A DNA stretch of 64,000 bases, taken from the NCBI RefSeq assembly GCF_900258515.1, contig NZ_LT984884.1, forward strand, positions 1,860,550 to 1,924,549. The letters are read 5' to 3'. A model generated the notes under the pieces. It was not told the origin of the DNA. It ran no database searches and was given only the letters and a program-made list of their open reading frames with translations. This document shows positions 53,916 through 61,939 of the stretch, one piece after another (within the stretch, counting starts at the first letter, position 1; every line of letters begins with the position of its first letter). The stretch comes from Lentibacillus sp. Marseille-P4043. GTDB lineage: Bacteria > Bacillota > Bacilli > Bacillales > Amphibacillaceae. The position numbers and the translations under genes are program-made.

Positions 53916-53949
53916 AAAGGGGTACCCTCATTGTTAAGAGTACCCCTTT
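53916..53949. terminator. Orphan hairpin with T tract
   Basis: AAAGGGGTAC and GTACCCCTTT form a perfect 10-bp stem with a 14-base loop. No gene ends nearby, so it may be a remnant of an element or a small RNA end. Confidence 0.5.
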
Positions 53950-53989
53950 GATTACTAAAGTAACACATAAGATTTACATTTTATATTTT

Positions 53990-54300
53990 TAGCCTGAATA
54001 ATTCAGGTGGGTTTTCTTGTTTGGAATTTTAATGATACATTACCCATTTTTTGAGTGAGAAATCTCATATTTAATTCAAGTTTCACTCATACCGCGGTCT
54101 ATGTTCCACTGGGTGTTTTCTAACTTAAGCAACGTCAGCCCTACCTGCTCTAACGTCCTTGCGACCCCTTAGTCGCGCCAGTGTGAATAAGCATCTGCAA
54201 AAACATGACGTAGAATGCCAGAAATACTTATTTGTTACTTCATTTCGTTAACTAATCTATATTCTCATGATTTTGCAGTTTTGTCAACAACCAACGAAAA
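53990..54300. other. Structured non-coding stretch, possibly a decayed IS end
   Basis: It contains a palindrome CCTGAATAATTCAGG (53993-54007), a GAGTGA / TCACTC pair spanning about 54054-54090, and a GC-richer block with CGCGGTCTATG and CAGCCCTACCTGCTC. No open frame with start signals is seen. The composition contrast resembles the non-coding ends of IS200/IS605-type elements, but I cannot match it to the IS at 30 kb. Confidence 0.3.
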
Positions 54301-54309
54301 AATGACCGG

Positions 54310-54507
54310 TTAATAGATTTTCTCTTCTATGATTTCATGATTTTTATCCAAAATAATTACTTTGCTAGGTTTGTTACTTTTAGCCAATTGTTCTGCTTTT
54401 TCTATGGCATCATCTTTTGCAATGTATTCATCTGTTGGTGCCACATCCTCTAACTTAACATACCAACCTGTAACATCTTTGTTTGGTGCAACACTAAATT
54501 TCTTCAC
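54310..54507 (-). CDS. DUF2188-family small protein
   Basis: A 65-residue protein with the family pattern GWYVKLEDVAPTDEYIAKDDAIEKA (landmarks: GWYVKLE, then A..KAEQLAKSNKPSKVIILDK). It ends HEIIEEKIY. AAAGGAG precedes the ATG. The beta-alpha-beta arrangement is predicted as a small dsRBD-like fold. Function unknown. Confidence 0.85.
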   Translation of the reverse strand: MKKFSVAPNKDVTGWYVKLEDVAPTDEYIAKDDAIEKAEQLAKSNKPSKVIILDKNHEIIEEKIY

Positions 54508-54595
54508 TGTAAAACTCCTTTATATCTATGTTATTTATCTTTTCCCAGTGATTGCTATAATGAAACTATCAATTATAAATAAAAGGAGATTTGTT

Positions 54596-54916
54596 ATGCA
54601 GACTAGAAATGTAAAAGGGGCAATCGATCAAGAAACTCGATGCCGCCATTATCATGGGAAGAATGATCGGATTGCTATAAAATTTTATTGCTGTGGGGAG
54701 TATTATGCTTGTTATAAATGCCATGCTGAACATGGTTGTGGCAATACGAAAGTCTGGCCGAGGGAAAAATTTGATCAAGCGGCAATTTTATGCGGATCTT
54801 GTGGGACAGAGCTGACAATTAATGCTTATTTAAATAGTGGTGCGTCTTGTCCAAAATGTGATGCGAATTTCAATCCTGGCTGTTCGCTGCACCATCATTT
54901 ATATTTTCAAAAGTAA
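54596..54916 (+). CDS. CHY zinc finger protein
   Basis: A 106-residue zinc-binding protein. The ATG at 54596 follows AAAGGAG. The CHY motif RCRHYHG and paired CCGEYYACYKCHAEHGC and CGSCGTEL / CPKCDANFNPGC cysteines bind about three zinc ions. Stand-alone bacterial CHY proteins are uncharacterised. Confidence 0.9.
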   Translation: MQTRNVKGAIDQETRCRHYHGKNDRIAIKFYCCGEYYACYKCHAEHGCGNTKVWPREKFDQAAILCGSCGTELTINAYLNSGASCPKCDANFNPGCSLHHHLYFQK

Positions 54917-54949
54917 TTATTTCAACTTTCGCAGCAATAAAATAGGATC

Positions 54950-55549
54950 AAACAGTTAGCTGAGGCAAACTTGTAACGTTCTAATGCGAAGAACTAAGAA
55001 ACTTTCCTCGCCGTTCCGGAAATACACTACGCTTTCCGCGGGCGGCTGCTGAGCCTCCTCAAGCTATCGCTTTCCGGGGTCTCACCTAGGCCTCTCTTCC
55101 CGCAGGAGTCTCCGTGTATTTCCTCCACTGGTATTGCATTTACGACCATTAGCCGTAGTGGTAATTGTTCTATAAGTATCCTACCATTTCACTAGTCCGG
55201 GTGAGTGAAGGATGGTGACTCCTCGAAAAAGAAAGACACTTTTTCTCACGAAGATGTATCGCTGACGTAGCCTTCCTTGTCCTGCGGGAACAATGGTTTT
55301 CGGTGGGGCGAGTTAGCGCAGCCCCAGCACGTGTCCGAAGACCCCGCAGGAAGTGGTTTGAAAAGGAGGGTCGACTAAAACCGTCCTTTGCGGACAACGT
55401 CGACATACCCCTCGCCGGGGCAAGGAGGCTGAGGCCGTGCCCGCGGAAAGCATCCACCCGGAGCGATCCCGGACGGCGGCAAATGCGCGTACTTATAAAA
55501 AAGAGCACAGCAGTTATGTCGTATTTTATATCATATACGAAGTTAAAAA
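54950..55549. repeat. Compound palindromic intergenic element, largest copy
   Basis: Two hairpin modules. The first, at 55018-55123, is bounded by GGAAATACAC / GTGTATTTCC and contains CTTTCCGCGGGC facing CCCGCAGGAG. The second, at about 55280-55470, has CCTGCGGGAACAATGG, GTCCGAAGACCCCGCAGG and GGCTGAGGCCGTGCCCGCGG. The right end GTCGTATTTTATATCATATA (from 55519) matches the other copies. It fills the whole gap between the zinc finger and ferredoxin genes. The open frames on both strands within it are composition effects. Confidence 0.75.
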
Positions 55550-55666
55550 GCAACAAAGTTTACGAAAACCGCTTTTTATTTAAAACGAATTACTTGAAAT
55601 GGTAGAATAAATTAGTATTAAATTAATATGGAGCCTTATTTTCAGGAATGGGGAGGGAAAATTTAA

Positions 55667-55903
55667 ATGGCTTTTGTTATATTAGAACCATGTGGCAAAG
55701 AAAAAGCGGCAGAATGTGTCAGTGTTTGCCCCGTTGATTGTATAGAAGAAGGACCAGATCAATTCTATATTGATCCAGACGTTTGCATCGACTGTGGAGC
55801 ATGTAAAGCAGTATGCCCTGTCAGTGCAATCGAAGAGGAATATGACCTCACGGCAGATCAGGAAGTTTATTTGGATAAAGCGGAAAACTTCTTTAGGAAA
55901 TAG
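55667..55903 (+). CDS. fdx: 7Fe-type (3Fe-4S/4Fe-4S) ferredoxin
   Basis: A 78-residue bacterial ferredoxin that carries low-potential electrons. PCGKEKAAECVSVCPVDCI has the cysteine spacing of the first cluster (one 4Fe-4S cysteine replaced by a longer spacing, as in 3Fe-4S sites), and CIDCGACKAVCP binds the second. GGGAGGG precedes the ATG. The acidic C-terminus is typical. A terminator follows, so it is monocistronic. Confidence 0.95.
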   Translation: MAFVILEPCGKEKAAECVSVCPVDCIEEGPDQFYIDPDVCIDCGACKAVCPVSAIEEEYDLTADQEVYLDKAENFFRK

Positions 55904-55907
55904 ATCT

Positions 55908-55944
55908 AGCAGGCTTAGGTTCTGTACGGAACTTGAGCCTGCTT
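55908..55944 (+). terminator. Terminator after the ferredoxin gene
   Basis: AGCAGGCTTAGGTTC and GAACTTGAGCCTGCTT pair with a small bulge and a 6-base loop, followed by a short T-rich stretch. Confidence 0.8.
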
Positions 55945-56149
55945 CAATTTTCATACATATAGTGGTTGTTTGCAGGTTGGGGTAAATGTAATGCATTAAA
56001 AATTTTTTATCCCAGTTTCGACATATGGTAGAACTACTTTGTCGATTTTGTTTTAAATTTGGTACTTTTTGAATACGCGCATTTGTGATAAAGTTAATAG
56101 AGAAAATAGAAAATTAACAGACATCAACGAGTTTGGGAGGAGAGAAAGA

Positions 56150-57628
56150 ATGGCTAGTGCAAAAGACGAACTAGACCAGGTTACAGGAAGTAAGCGCATA
56201 CAAAAGTTGGAGTTCCGATTAGGGGCATTCGGGGCAGCCGTGCCACTAATATTTTTCGTAGTTTGGGCAATTACAACAAGTGTATTAAAACTTTCATCCG
56301 AAATAGGACTTGTGATGGGGGCATTGATTGGCCTGACGCTTGGTCTATTTTTTAGTAAAAGTAAGTGGGGCGATTACGCACAAGGGCTGTTTGATGGTTT
56401 AGCGCAACCAGTCGGAGTTGTGGCAATTGTTGCCTGGTTTTACGCAGGAATGTTCGCACAAATTTTACAAGTTGGCGGGCTGGTAGAAGGGCTTGTCTGG
56501 CTTGGTGGTATCTCTGGTGTTGAAGGTGGATTATTCGTTGCCATGACATTTTTACTGGCAGGGGTGTTTTCCACAGCAGTTGGAACTGGTTATGGTACAA
56601 CAGTTGCATTTTGTACCTTGATGTACCCTGCTGGGATTGCTGTTGGCGGAGACCCGACCATGTTGTTTGCGGCGATTTTAGCTGGTGCAGTATTTGGAGA
56701 TAACCTTGCACCAGTTTCGGATACGACGATTGTTTCTGCTACGACACAGGAAGCCGATGTTCCGGGGGTTGTCCGCAGCCGGTTTAAATACTCGATTATG
56801 GCAGCAATTCCAACTGTCATCTTATTCGCAATATTTGGTGGTGGTGGAGATACATCAATTGCCAATCAAGGTGCATTAGATGCGATGCTTGATTCAACTA
56901 ACCCAAAGGGACTCATCATGCTTGTTCCATTTGCGATTGTGCTCATTTTAGCATTATCCGGACATCATTTAGTGACCTCGTTAACTTGGGGAATTATTGT
57001 ATCGATACCAATCATTGTTTTCATGAATTTGGGTGAATTTACTGATATTATCAGTTTTGATAAAGACAGTGACACCGTTATTACTGGTGCACTTGTTGAT
57101 GGTGTCATGGGATATATGAACATGGCGATTCTTATATTACTCATTGTTGCTGCGGCCCATTTATTAAAACTTGGTGGAACAATGGATGCAGTTACTGGTG
57201 CCATGGTAAAATGGATAAAAAATTCAATTCGCCGTGCAGAGCTTGCGATGTGGGCGATTGTTGCCTTGCTCAATAGTGCGATCACGATTAATACTGCTGC
57301 GGAAATCGCTGCGGCTCCATTTGTGAAAGAGCTTGGTGATAAATATAAAATTCACCGTTATCGTCGGGCGAATATGCTTGATGCGATAACATCCGCACTC
57401 GGATATATTTTCCCGTGGGGTGCACCATTACTACTTGGATGGTCAACCATTAAAATGATGCAAGATACGTATGATTGGTTGCCGATTGTGTCCCCTACGT
57501 CTGTTTTCCCGTTCGTTTTCCAAGGCTGGTTCTTAGTTATCGTTATGCTGATTGCTGCGATTACAAGCTGGGGATTGCGATATGAAGGTAAAAATGGGGA
57601 AGAATTAAAAGAACAACCGCGTGATTAA
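56150..57628 (+). CDS. nhaC: NhaC-family Na+/H+ antiporter
   Basis: A 492-residue membrane transporter. The ATG at 56150 follows GGGAGGAGAG; upstream codons of the longer frame are not coding. It has about 12 helices with the NhaC blocks VGTGYGTTVAF and AVFGDNLAPVSDTTIVSA, and an acidic or polar helix ALLNSAITINTAAEIAA near the C-terminus. It exports sodium in exchange for protons, fitting a salt-adapted organism. Confidence 0.9.
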   Translation: MASAKDELDQVTGSKRIQKLEFRLGAFGAAVPLIFFVVWAITTSVLKLSSEIGLVMGALIGLTLGLFFSKSKWGDYAQGLFDGLAQPVGVVAIVAWFYAGMFAQILQVGGLVEGLVWLGGISGVEGGLFVAMTFLLAGVFSTAVGTGYGTTVAFCTLMYPAGIAVGGDPTMLFAAILAGAVFGDNLAPVSDTTIVSATTQEADVPGVVRSRFKYSIMAAIPTVILFAIFGGGGDTSIANQGALDAMLDSTNPKGLIMLVPFAIVLILALSGHHLVTSLTWGIIVSIPIIVFMNLGEFTDIISFDKDSDTVITGALVDGVMGYMNMAILILLIVAAAHLLKLGGTMDAVTGAMVKWIKNSIRRAELAMWAIVALLNSAITINTAAEIAAAPFVKELGDKYKIHRYRRANMLDAITSALGYIFPWGAPLLLGWSTIKMMQDTYDWLPIVSPTSVFPFVFQGWFLVIVMLIAAITSWGLRYEGKNGEELKEQPRD

Positions 57629-57640
57629 ATAAGAAAATTC

Positions 57641-57686
57641 ATGCTCGGATAAAGGCTGAAACGATAGTCTTTATTCGAGCATTTTT
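57641..57686 (+). terminator. Terminator after nhaC
   Basis: ATGCTCGGATAAAG and CTTTATTCGAGCAT form a 14-bp stem with one wobble, followed by TTTTT. Confidence 0.88.
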
Positions 57687-57856
57687 AATTTATATGGGTC
57701 ATGTTTACAGCAAACACTTATGCTGTATGCCTTAATTAGTTTCGAGCAGTATCCTCGTTACACCGCCCATTCGCTATTGTCTTTCGTTATATTTCGGTGT
57801 TTTTTCTGCCGTTATTTTGGGTATTAATGGATATACACCAATGAAAGGGTGAAACG

Positions 57857-57925
57857 ATGATACGTATAATTTTAATGATAATTGGTGCACTTGTTGTTAT
57901 AGGCTGGATTATTTCGCTCTTATAA
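57857..57925 (+). CDS. 22-residue hydrophobic small protein
   Basis: ATG to TAA, encoding MIRIILMIIGALVVIGWIIS and two more residues. AAAGGGTG lies 6 bases before the ATG. One positively charged residue at the start followed by a single membrane helix is typical of small bacterial membrane peptides. It has its own intergenic space between nhaC and ytaF. No family is recognised; the good ribosome site and helical composition are the only support. Confidence 0.5.
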   Translation: MIRIILMIIGALVVIGWIISLL

Positions 57926-58018
57926 AGGTTGGTGAGCTCACAAGATCGGATGCTTCCTCATCTGACAGCTTTTATCATGCCTTAATACACAGAAAAATCT
58001 TTAATAATAACGTTCACT

Positions 58019-58645
58019 TCATCTGAACATATTAGAAATTCCTAGCGCGATCAACAGGAATGGCGGGAGAAGTGTCAATTTTTTCATCACTTTGCTATTA
58101 GAAAGAAATAATCCAATATTGATTCCGCAAAATACGAATAATCCGCTCATAAAAGCAATTAAAGAAGCAGTTATTAAGGGGGAGTAACCTAGCATCGCTG
58201 CGCCTAACCCGGCAGCAAACGCATCAAGGGCAAGAGCAAAACCTAGTAATACAGCTTCCCGGATTGAAATAACTCCTGATTGATCCAAGTCTGCGCGCCG
58301 TGGTTCTTTTAACACAAATTTGAATTGATCAAGCTGTGATTCGTTTTTTGATAAGGCATAGGTTGTGTCATTTTTTTTAGCCTTGACCATATTCCACAGT
58401 GTAAACAGTCCAATGGCTATCAAGATAAGACCACCAATTATTTTGGCTGTGAAGGCAGAAATAATCGAACTAAGCACACTTCCAACTGTCATTGATAATA
58501 AGACAATGATACCAGAGCATAACATAATAATGCATAAAGCGATCAGAGGTACACGAATACGTCGCATCCCATAAGCTATCCCTACCCCAAAACCATCAAG
58601 ACTTACCGCGATAACTAAGAAGAACAACCCTGTATAAAACAGCAC
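58019..58645 (-). CDS. ytaF: Sporulation membrane protein YtaF (MntP-like)
   Basis: A 208-residue protein with six membrane helices in two repeats. The GTG at 58645 is chosen: AAAGGATC lies upstream and the protein then begins right before the first helix (LFFLVIAVSLDGFGVG). The second repeat has LGFALALDAFAAGLGAA; the two aspartates are the MntP-type metal-site residues. The central loop is charged. In B. subtilis ytaF is expressed during sporulation. Confidence 0.87.
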   Translation of the reverse strand: MLFYTGLFFLVIAVSLDGFGVGIAYGMRRIRVPLIALCIIMLCSGIIVLLSMTVGSVLSSIISAFTAKIIGGLILIAIGLFTLWNMVKAKKNDTTYALSKNESQLDQFKFVLKEPRRADLDQSGVISIREAVLLGFALALDAFAAGLGAAMLGYSPLITASLIAFMSGLFVFCGINIGLFLSNSKVMKKLTLLPPFLLIALGISNMFR

Positions 58646-58885
58646 ATCTATCAGATCCTTTGCTATCTTTCTAGAATACAGTGTATGGATAAATGGGGGA
58701 GATGTGATCATAAATTGCATCAAGCCAACATTTTGGGCGTGGATTATCTGAATTAGTTTTCATTTTTGTATAAACCCTTCAATTAAATGAATTTTTTGAT
58801 TTTTGGCCTTTCAACTACTGCTTTAAAAGCGTATATTAGAGCTACATATAATTTCACAAAAATATTTGAAAGGGGTTGACCATTT

Positions 58886-60535
58886 ATGCTGCAATGTCGT
58901 GATGACGTATTAGCGATTACAAAACAATTGGTGAGTATTGAGAGTGTGGTAAATACACATGGTGAAAAAGTTATTGCTCACTCTCTCTATACATTAATTA
59001 CATCTTTTCGTTATTTTACAGAGAATCCATCAAATGTAACCATTGAGCAAACGACCAATGATTATTTGGAGCGATATAATGTTATGGCGTTTGTTAAGGG
59101 TACAAAAGGAACTAGTAATCGTACTGTGATCCTGTTAGGGCATATGGATACGGTAGGGGTTGATGACTTTAATCAATTAAAAGATTATGCCACATCTCCT
59201 GAAAAATGGATGGAAAAAGCTAAAGATGAAGATTTACCACCTTCAGCAAGGGATCAATTGGAATCAGGGGATTGGTTGTTTGGCAGGGGTGTGCTTGATA
59301 TGAAAAGCGGTGTGGCCAGTCATCTTTACTTGTTAAAGTATTATTCTGAGCACCCAGAGGAATTGGAAGGGAATATTGTTTTTGTATCAGAATGTGATGA
59401 AGAAGATGGTTCACACGGTATATTATCCGCATTGAAAACGTTGAAAAATTGGAAGCATGAGCATCACTTTGATTATGTTGCCTGTATTAATGCTGATTTT
59501 GTATCGCCAAGATATGAAGGGGATGTAAATCGTTATGTTTATAAAGGAACGGCAGGTAAATTATTGCCATCGTTTTTCATTACGGGGGCAGAAACACATG
59601 TCGGATCATGCTTTGAAGGATTTGACCCGAATTATTTAGCTGCAGAACTGACGAAACAAATTAATTATAATCCGGATCTTTGTAATGAGGCGAGGGGGGA
59701 AATAACGGTACCGCCTGTTGCATTGAAACAAATGGATTTAAAGCCAACATATACCGTACAGACAGCGCTATCTGCATATACGTATTATAATTTTTTCATC
59801 CATTCATGGTCACCGAAAGAAGTACTTGAAAAATTAAGGGAACAGGCGCATATCGCTTTCACAAACGCGCTTCGATCATTTGATAAGCGTCACCGGCAGT
59901 TTTCTTTGCAAAGTAATCAGCCGTTTCATGAATTACCTTGGCAGCCACGTGTGTTTTTGTATGAAGAAATGGAAGAATTACTGATAGAGACGCACGGGGA
60001 AAAATTCGTCGAGCATATGAATACATTTAAACAAGGACTGATGGAAGATGAGACACTTGACACCAGAATGTTCGCTGCCCGAGTTGTAGAAGAGGCTTGG
60101 AAATGGATGGAGGACAAAAATCCGACCATTATCCTGTTTTATTCATCATTATATTCGCCAAGAGTTGAACTAACTGGGGATACTGATAACGAACGTGTTT
60201 TAATTGATGCACTTGATGAAGCAGTTCAGCGGATACAGCCATACTATGCCTATCCAATCGTTACGAAAAACTTTTTTCCGTATATTTCGGATATGAGTTT
60301 TGTTGCGTTAAGTGATAAGCCAGAGGAAATTGAGGCGGTAATAAGCAACAATCCTAGCTGGGGAACAAAACATTATGTCGAATACCAGGACATCCGTGAT
60401 TTAAATGTCCCAGTAATTAACATTGGTCCATATGGTATTGATGCCCACAAAAAATTGGAGCGGATGGAGATGACCTATTCACTTGAAATAGTTCCCAATT
60501 TGATTCATACAGTCATCCGGGGTGTGTTGGATTGA
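58886..60535 (+). CDS. rocB: M20-family hydrolase RocB
   Basis: A 549-residue metallopeptidase-fold protein similar to B. subtilis RocB of the arginine-utilisation operon. AAAGGGG precedes the ATG. Metal-site motifs are LLGHMDTVGV, GRGVLDMKSGVA and SECDEEDGSHG. The long insert after residue 200 is typical of RocB. The exact substrate is unknown. No other roc gene is nearby. Confidence 0.88.
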   Translation: MLQCRDDVLAITKQLVSIESVVNTHGEKVIAHSLYTLITSFRYFTENPSNVTIEQTTNDYLERYNVMAFVKGTKGTSNRTVILLGHMDTVGVDDFNQLKDYATSPEKWMEKAKDEDLPPSARDQLESGDWLFGRGVLDMKSGVASHLYLLKYYSEHPEELEGNIVFVSECDEEDGSHGILSALKTLKNWKHEHHFDYVACINADFVSPRYEGDVNRYVYKGTAGKLLPSFFITGAETHVGSCFEGFDPNYLAAELTKQINYNPDLCNEARGEITVPPVALKQMDLKPTYTVQTALSAYTYYNFFIHSWSPKEVLEKLREQAHIAFTNALRSFDKRHRQFSLQSNQPFHELPWQPRVFLYEEMEELLIETHGEKFVEHMNTFKQGLMEDETLDTRMFAARVVEEAWKWMEDKNPTIILFYSSLYSPRVELTGDTDNERVLIDALDEAVQRIQPYYAYPIVTKNFFPYISDMSFVALSDKPEEIEAVISNNPSWGTKHYVEYQDIRDLNVPVINIGPYGIDAHKKLERMEMTYSLEIVPNLIHTVIRGVLD

Positions 60536-60569
60536 TTAAGGGCAATTTGAAGTGATTTCTGCTGATGCT

Positions 60570-60691
60570 GCGCAAGTTATCGATGTGCGCGACTTTAGGG
60601 TGATGTTGTGCGAGCTTCTGTCCGAGATGCGTGACTTTAGCCGATTGCCACACGAGTTCGGCTGAAACCTGCGCGGCACACTTAGGTCGTT
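60570..60691 (-). repeat. Decayed 21-bp array G (AAAGTCGCGC type)
   Basis: Six degenerate units. From 60587 their starts fall exactly 21 bases apart (60587, 60608, 60629, 60650, 60671). The best units read GCGCGACTTTAGGG and GCGTGACTTTAGCC, the reverse complement of the AAAGTCGCGC core of array B. It begins 35 bases after the rocB stop. It appears to be an old array losing its repetition. The rest of the gap to 60838 shows nothing else. Confidence 0.65.
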
Positions 60692-60838
60692 GGTTAAATT
60701 TTGCTGCTCTTATCGTAATAAGCCGTAAAGTTGACATGTAAATAGCGGTGTTTTATAGTTTGTTTTACCAAGGGAAACATTTATGTGTTAAGTGAATATA
60801 GTGGTGGGTGAACACATATAAAGGAGTGAACCAACATC

Positions 60839-61654
60839 ATGATCGATTATTTTTTAGAGTTGGATATTGTTGTTCAGGTTACAATTGCAACACTGTTTAC
60901 ATGGGGAATGACGGCACTTGGAGCGGCAGTTGTTTTTACCAGTAAAAATATGAATCAAAAATTTCTTGATGGTATGCTAGGATTCGCTGGTGGGGTTATG
61001 ATTGCTGCGAGCTTTTGGTCATTGCTGGCACCGGCACTGGAGATGGCTGAAGATGGACCATTACCAGGCTGGATTCCTGCTGCAATCGGATTTTTGCTTG
61101 GTGGACTTTTTCTATGGGGTGTTGATAAAGTCATTCCACATTTACATCCGCCAGACCCAATGGAAAGCGCAGAGGGAATTAATCCGGAAAAGAAAAAACG
61201 GAGTACATTGCTTGTGTTCGCGATTACGTTGCATAACATTCCAGAAGGGCTTGCAGTCGGTGTAGCTTTTGGTGCGGTAATGGCCGGTTTTGACTCAGCA
61301 TCGTTGGCCAGTGCAGTTGCCTTAACGATTGGAATTGGGATTCAGAACTTCCCTGAAGGTGTAGCTGTTTCTATGCCGTTAAGACGTGATGGCATGTCCC
61401 GTAAGAAAAGTTTTATGTATGGACAGTTTTCTGGCATGGTTGAACCTATATCAGCAATCATTGGTGTGCTTGCAGTTTCTTTTATTCAGCCATTATTACC
61501 GTATGCATTAAGCTTCGCAGCTGGCGCAATGATTTTCGTCGTAGCCGAGGAAGTTATTCCAGGCTCACAGGAGGAAGGAAACAAAGATTTAGCATCACTA
61601 GCGTTAATGATCGGATTTACCGTAATGATGATATTAGATGTTGCGTTAGGATGA
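60839..61654 (+). CDS. ZIP-family metal transporter
   Basis: A 271-residue membrane protein with eight helices for uptake of zinc or other divalent metals. The metal-site helices are clear: [14 protein letters not shown] and [16 protein letters not shown]. The cytoplasmic loop after helix 3 holds a short HLHPP histidine motif. AAGGAG precedes the ATG. The stop codon lies within the 5' arm of its terminator. Confidence 0.93.
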   Translation: MIDYFLELDIVVQVTIATLFTWGMTALGAAVVFTSKNMNQKFLDGMLGFAGGVMIAASFWSLLAPALEMAEDGPLPGWIPAAIGFLLGGLFLWGVDKVIPHLHPPDPMESAEGINPEKKKRSTLLVFAITLHNIPEGLAVGVAFGAVMAGFDSASLASAVALTIGIGIQNFPEGVAVSMPLRRDGMSRKKSFMYGQFSGMVEPISAIIGVLAVSFIQPLLPYALSFAAGAMIFVVAEEVIPGSQEEGNKDLASLALMIGFTVMMILDVALG

Positions 61655-61679
61655 GCGAACATGTCGGCTCATCCTTTTT
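61648..61679 (+). terminator. Terminator overlapping the ZIP stop codon
   Basis: AGGATGAGC and GCTCATCCT form a 9-bp stem followed by five Ts. The TGA stop is inside the left arm. Confidence 0.88.
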
Positions 61680-61690
61680 GCGTTACCAGC

Positions 61691-61890
61691 GCGAGAACAT
61701 CAACCGGAGACCGGGAACATCAACCCGAAAACGAGAACATCGACCGGAGAACGAGAACATCAACCGGAACGCGAGAACATCAACCGGTGAACGGAAACAT
61801 CAACCCGAAAACGAGAACATCAACCGGAGACCGGGAACATCAACCCGAAAACGAGAATATCGATCGGAGCGCAGAAACATCGACCATATG
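61691..61890 (+). repeat. 20-bp tandem array F (ACATC type), 10 units
   Basis: Ten units of exactly 20 bases, such as GCGAGAACATCAACCGGAGA and ACGAGAACATCAACCCGAAA, with no length change. The core GAACATC is shared with arrays C (reverse) and E. It begins 11 bases beyond the ZIP terminator T run and ends 49 bases before topB. Confidence 0.96.
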
Positions 61891-61939
61891 ATAAACTAGT
61901 ATTAGTATATATTGAGTTTTAAAAGAGAGGATTATTTAC

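Noticed and set aside
55170..55605. Open frames of 100-128 codons on both strands
   Set aside because: They lie fully in the GC-rich palindromic element and have no recognisable protein features.
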